Source of the DNA: Strigops habroptila
Lineage: Eukaryota; Chordata; Aves; Psittaciformes; Psittacidae
DNA: 64,000 bases
Assembly: GCF_004027225.2 (NCBI RefSeq)
Contig: NC_044278.2
Coordinates: 96,464,743 to 96,528,742 of the forward strand
Direction of reading: 5' to 3'
A program made the translations under genes and the position numbers. The first letter of the stretch is position 1. Every line of letters begins with the position of its first letter. The notes beneath the pieces were generated by a model that saw nothing but the letters and a program-made list of their open reading frames with translations, searched no databases and was not told where the DNA came from. Shown here piece by piece: positions 60,284-64,000 of the stretch.

Positions 60284-63200
60284 CTCTCAAAATATTGCCT
60301 TGTTGAATCTGATCACGATGTTGTGGTAATGTGTAATGTTCCCAAGATCAGTGTTTATGCAGCTTACTAGTTAAATTTATTGTTGATACATTTAATTTTT
60401 CCTGTTTAGGTGAAATTTGATAGTGGAGTATTACTGCTTAGCACACACAGGCTACTCTGGAGGGATCAGAAGAATCATGTAAGTCCCGCTTTTGTCTCTT
60501 TTTACGTTATTCGATTGTAAATTCTGTACTAAACAAGTAGTTTGCCACTGAAGAGGCTGCACATGGAGAGAAGGTTTTGCTTCCCTTTGTGTGTGTTTTG
60601 TTTTACAAGTATAGTCCATTTTTTGGCTCACAGTGGAAAGTTATGTACAGGAATGATCTTTCACCCAATTCTGCTTTAATAAAATAATCATGCAGAGATG
60701 AGGAGGGATGGGAATGAATCATACAAATTTTCCTTTCTACAGCACAAAAATAGAATAGAAGAGTCTGGTATCATGCACTAAAAAATGTTGGGTTTGAGAC
60801 TGAAGTTGAATACGTCAGGCAGATCATCATGTTAACTCCTCTCCCGTGCTCCTTGTCCAGCAAGACCTTTTCTTCCTCACTGTTTTCAGTTCCAAGTTTC
60901 CCTGTCTTCTGTTCCCACCATACCATGATTTGACAATAGGATGTGTTTTGTGGCAGTATTGTTTTCTTTGGGTCTTACCCTCCCCACTGCCTGTTCCTGT
61001 GCTGAACCATCCCTTCAAGAAGCTGGAACATTTGTCTGTACTGCTATGGAGAACTGGCTCAGAGCTCGGGTGACAGTCAGAACTACAGTGTAGTAATACT
61101 GCTGCTGAATGCTTTGTATGATCAAGCCAAAGCCTGAGATTGCAGGCTGGAAGTGAAGACAACAAACAGATGCAAAGCTCTAAGTAGACTGTGGCAATGT
61201 GCACCATTTCACAGCTGCAGTTGAAGAAGTCTTAATCTGACCCAGGTTGGATTATGCTTATTTTGGACACAGTATTCTAGAAACTTAGCCCCAGAAGCCA
61301 AAGTTTAGACAGAGCTTGTTCAGATGACGACTTTTTAAAGGCAAATTATATTTCACTGGACTAGTTTTGTGCAAGGATAGCTGAAGCATCTCTCGTGACC
61401 AAAGGCCGCTCACTACCAAATACCACGTCCTTGCTCCAGAGCAGGAAGCTACTTAGAGCCTTCTGAAGGTAAAGTCACTGAGGCTATTCCTAATTTGGCA
61501 AAGCCGTATATTTGTTCTTTACAGATTGTTTGCAGGAACAGCAGAACTATTTTTAGTCAAATTTTTCAGTATGTTTTGAGAGCTGGTCCCAGGGTGGGGT
61601 TATTGTTAAACAAGTCGGGGGTTGGTTATCCAGGCCATGACCTGTTCTCTATAAATTAACTTTCTGGGTTTGGTACAGTCAGTGTGAGATTACTTATCTC
61701 TGCTAAAATGTCTGTTTGTTATTTGTTTATCAGCATCTCTTTTTGAGAGGTAGGCATGTACTGCCACATGCACAGCTTCCAGTCTTCTGGCTTGGACATT
61801 TTCTTGCATAGAGTAACATTAAGCATTATGGTTTCAGCAAGTCTTACAATTGTCCATATCCCTATTCTCTCCTTCCCAACAAAAGGATGACATTTGTCTC
61901 TTTTTTTCCTGACCTCTCACCCTGCTCCTAGGCCACGTGGTTTCTTGTACCCAGCTAATTGAATTTGCTAAATCAACAGAGAAGAATCTTTGAGAATAAG
62001 AAAAATAGTTTCAGGTTTCAGCAAAGATTTTTACAAGCTCCAGGCTTGATTAACAGACAGGGCAGAAATACATGTCCAGGATATTGGCAGAAATCACCCA
62101 GTCCTCATCAGGGACGTATAAATATAGATCACTTTGTTAGTGTGGTAAGTCAAGCTGCTGCCTTTTCAAGCTCTTACGACTGAAACATGGGTAGCACAGT
62201 GCCCTTTTATTTTCATGGTGAGTTGTTCGCTAATTTCAGCTGTGATGTAACGTCAGCCTTAGAAACCTTACCTAGCATACCTAGAAGAAACCTGTAGAGA
62301 GAGTTCCCTTTTATTGTGTCAGCAGACTTGAGTAATAAATGGGGCACTTGTCATTAGGTTAACATAGCAAACTGTTTTACAAAGCCAAACAGCTGTGTTG
62401 TGTGACTGCTGTTGTTACATACCACCTGCAGTTGAACAGTATAGAAAATACAGATTTCCAGAGGAAAATAAAAGTAAATCTTGTAAGTTTGTTACATAGC
62501 TATATCTGTACAACATTTTAAATGATAAAATCATGCCTAATATGAGCATAAGACATTAGCAAAAAAAAATCCAAATAAACTCACAGCATTTTTAACACAT
62601 CTCTCTTTTTGTATCGCTTCTCTCACCAGAAAGGGGTGATTCTAAGACCTTGTGCTTACAATAAGTTCATAACTTTCTAGCTGTGAACTAAATGAATCAT
62701 TTTGGCAGTGTACACGCTATACATAGCTGGACTCCTTTGTCATTTTCAAAACCTTTTTTTAACAGAATTATCATTTTGCCTGTATTTAAAGTGTCCAGAA
62801 CTGTGTGAGCATTTTGCCAGGCAGTAACTGTTTTCTGTAATGGCTGTAGAATCTGGAGCCACAGAAAAATCTAGATAGCTTGTATTAAGAGGTTTTAGAA
62901 CAGGAAGTACAACCCATGTTTTTTCCCAATGAGAGATTTACTCATTAGTCGAAGTCTCTGAATGTCTACTTCCCTAAGCTCCAATTTAATGAGTATTTAA
63001 TTATTCCATGCAAAGAGGAGCAATTTTGGTAGCAGGGTTTGAGAGGGCCCTGTAACAGTGTTCATTATGGCTTGGTGTTAGGCACACCCTCTTGGCAGAT
63101 GGAAGAGAGAGGTTCCAAGAGGGAATGCAACCTGTGCTTCCTATATCCTGGGTGACTGTCAGTCACCAAGCTGTGTTGTGGAAGATGATGTTTGCCAAAG

Positions 63201-63970
63201 GATATTCACCAAAACAAGACGAGGCACCTAATGAGCAATTTCTGTCTCAAGTGCATATAGTAAGAGTTTAGCCTACTCTCCCACAGATGGGTACAGTCTT
63301 GTTTCTTGCTCTGCTTTGTTTTATCTAAAGCACAGCCCAATAAATGTGTGTCGAGCTGCATCAAGTTCTGGATTAAGTCAGTGGGTGTGGGGTAGGTGGA
63401 GAAATTCCTCTTCCACTCAGAGGATAGTCTAGTTGTTTAAATGTTCAACAAAAGCACAAAAGACTGGTACTTTTGGATGTTATTTTAGCTTCCAAAGTAA
63501 CATCAATGCAAAAAATGTTAAGAACCCATACCCTGTGCATTCAGGGGTAAGCTGCAGTAGTGTGGAAATTTTAGTGTGGAAATTTTGAATGTAGATATTA
63601 AAGCCTTCTTAAATTCCTGAGTCCTTCTATGAATCTAGCCTGAGGTGTAGAAAGCTGACACTCAAGTTTGGTTTTTGACTAACTAGAACTCAGTTGCAAC
63701 TTTGTATTAGTTTTCTACTTATATTTGTCTTTAATAGAATGTTTCTATTGTTACTATCATATTTCATATGGAGTTCCTCAGGCAGCACCTGTAGATATCT
63801 GTACTGCTTGTGAAATGGGGTAAGAGAACACTTGGTTTTAGGTAATAAGTAGGCAGGATATGTCTTTAATTTCACTTGTGTTTGCATTGATTATTCCAGG
63901 AGTGCTGCATTGCTGTACCTCTGTCTCAGGTCGTCTTTATTGAAGAGCAAGCAGCTGGGATAGGAAAAAG
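58952..63970 (+). CDS. VPS36: ESCRT-II subunit VPS36, 5' part (cut by window edge)
   Basis: VPS36 is the ESCRT-II subunit that recognises ubiquitinated cargo on endosomes. Its N-terminal GLUE domain (a split PH fold, roughly residues 1-140) binds phosphoinositide and ubiquitin. Three coding exons are present: 58952-59047, 60410-60478 and 63900-63970, together 78 codons plus two bases. The start [20 protein letters not shown] and the later blocks [13 protein letters not shown] and [11 protein letters not shown] match VPS36 closely. All three donors and both acceptors are standard, and phase is kept. The rest of the GLUE domain and the winged-helix domains lie beyond 64000. A missing 3' end is due to the window, not to decay. 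Confidence 0.95.
59675..59725 (+). mobile_element. CR1 LINE terminal fragment
   Basis: GGGACCAGATGATGCTTGAGG followed by TCCCTTCCAATCTGGTG and TGGTTCTGTCAA is a diverged CR1 3' terminus. The phrase TTTGCCTGGAAAAGT occurs twice just upstream (about 59619-59674), a small local duplication. Confidence 0.7.
60252..60281 (+). repeat. A30 homopolymer in VPS36 intron 1
   Basis: Thirty uninterrupted A. No retroposon body is recognised before it. Assembly length here should be treated with caution. Confidence 0.95.
60479..63899 (+). other. VPS36 intron 2
   Basis: GT-AG intron (CAT/GTAAGT to TTATTCCAG/GAGTGC), AT-rich. A 14-base unit like AGTGTGGAAATTTT is repeated in tandem at 63559-63586. I recognise no other repeat, exon or RNA gene. 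Confidence 0.88.
63559..63586. repeat. Two tandem copies of a 14-base unit
   Basis: AGTGTGGAAATTTT twice in a row, about 310 bases before VPS36 exon 3. Confidence 0.8.
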
Positions 63971-64000
63971 GTAAGGTCATTGTCTTTTTCAGATGGATAG

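Larger units (their letters stand above)
59048..60409 (+). other. VPS36 intron 1
   Basis: Donor AAG/GTGACG, acceptor TGTTTAG/GTGAAA. The first 280 bases are CpG island. It contains a CR1 tail and a 30-base A run. A long open frame continuing from exon 1 into the intron is an artefact of high GC. Confidence 0.9.

Noticed and set aside
1-64000. CRISPR arrays, bacterial operons, tRNA or rRNA genes
   Set aside because: Nothing of the kind is visible. The tandem repeats present are microsatellites without spacers, and the sequence is nuclear vertebrate DNA.

Overview
The window is vertebrate nuclear DNA, most likely from a bird. It has split genes with GT-AG introns, three CpG islands, AT-rich introns, and many CR1-type LINE fragments ending in the typical 3' text (GGTTGGACTAGATGA..., then ATTCTGTGA-like ends). 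The genes match the neighbourhood of human 13q14.3. I could not identify the species.

Layout, left to right. (1) 1-15.4 kb has no solid gene. It holds CR1 fragments and one candidate minus-strand 5' coding exon (2734-2982). By position and splice signals this may be the start of ATP7B, which would continue beyond the left edge. (2) A CpG island at about 14.87-15.80 kb carries the start of ALG11 (+ strand; four coding exons, 15519-21217, 491 aa), probably head-to-head with ATP7B. (3) NEK5 follows on the minus strand (22 coding exons, 44743 down to 23112, 835 aa), tail-to-tail with ALG11. Its probable promoter is a CpG island at 45.4-46.25 kb with a near-perfect RFX X-box. (4) CKAP2 is on the minus strand (nine coding exons, 58625 down to 48165, 698 aa). 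(5) CKAP2 shares a CpG island (58.25-59.3 kb) head-to-head with VPS36 (+ strand), whose first three coding exons are present before the right edge cuts it.

I joined exons by hand using splice sites and phase. The ALG11, NEK5 and CKAP2 models each close as an uninterrupted reading frame, and the VPS36 part stays open to the edge.

Roles: ALG11 adds alpha-1,2-mannoses to the lipid-linked oligosaccharide on the cytosolic face of the ER. NEK5 is a NIMA-family kinase. CKAP2 is a mitotic spindle/microtubule protein. VPS36 is an ESCRT-II subunit that binds ubiquitin and phosphoinositide. They are neighbours, not a pathway.

Points of most interest: the order ALG11-NEK5-CKAP2-VPS36 differs from human, with NEK3 absent between NEK5 and CKAP2; two similar adjacent exons in the NEK5 tail; an X-box at NEK5; an NF-Y/CHR-like mitotic arrangement at CKAP2/VPS36; a 12-copy perfect GGCAC repeat 33 bases into ALG11 intron 1; and the candidate ATP7B leader exon. 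I saw no undescribed multi-gene system.
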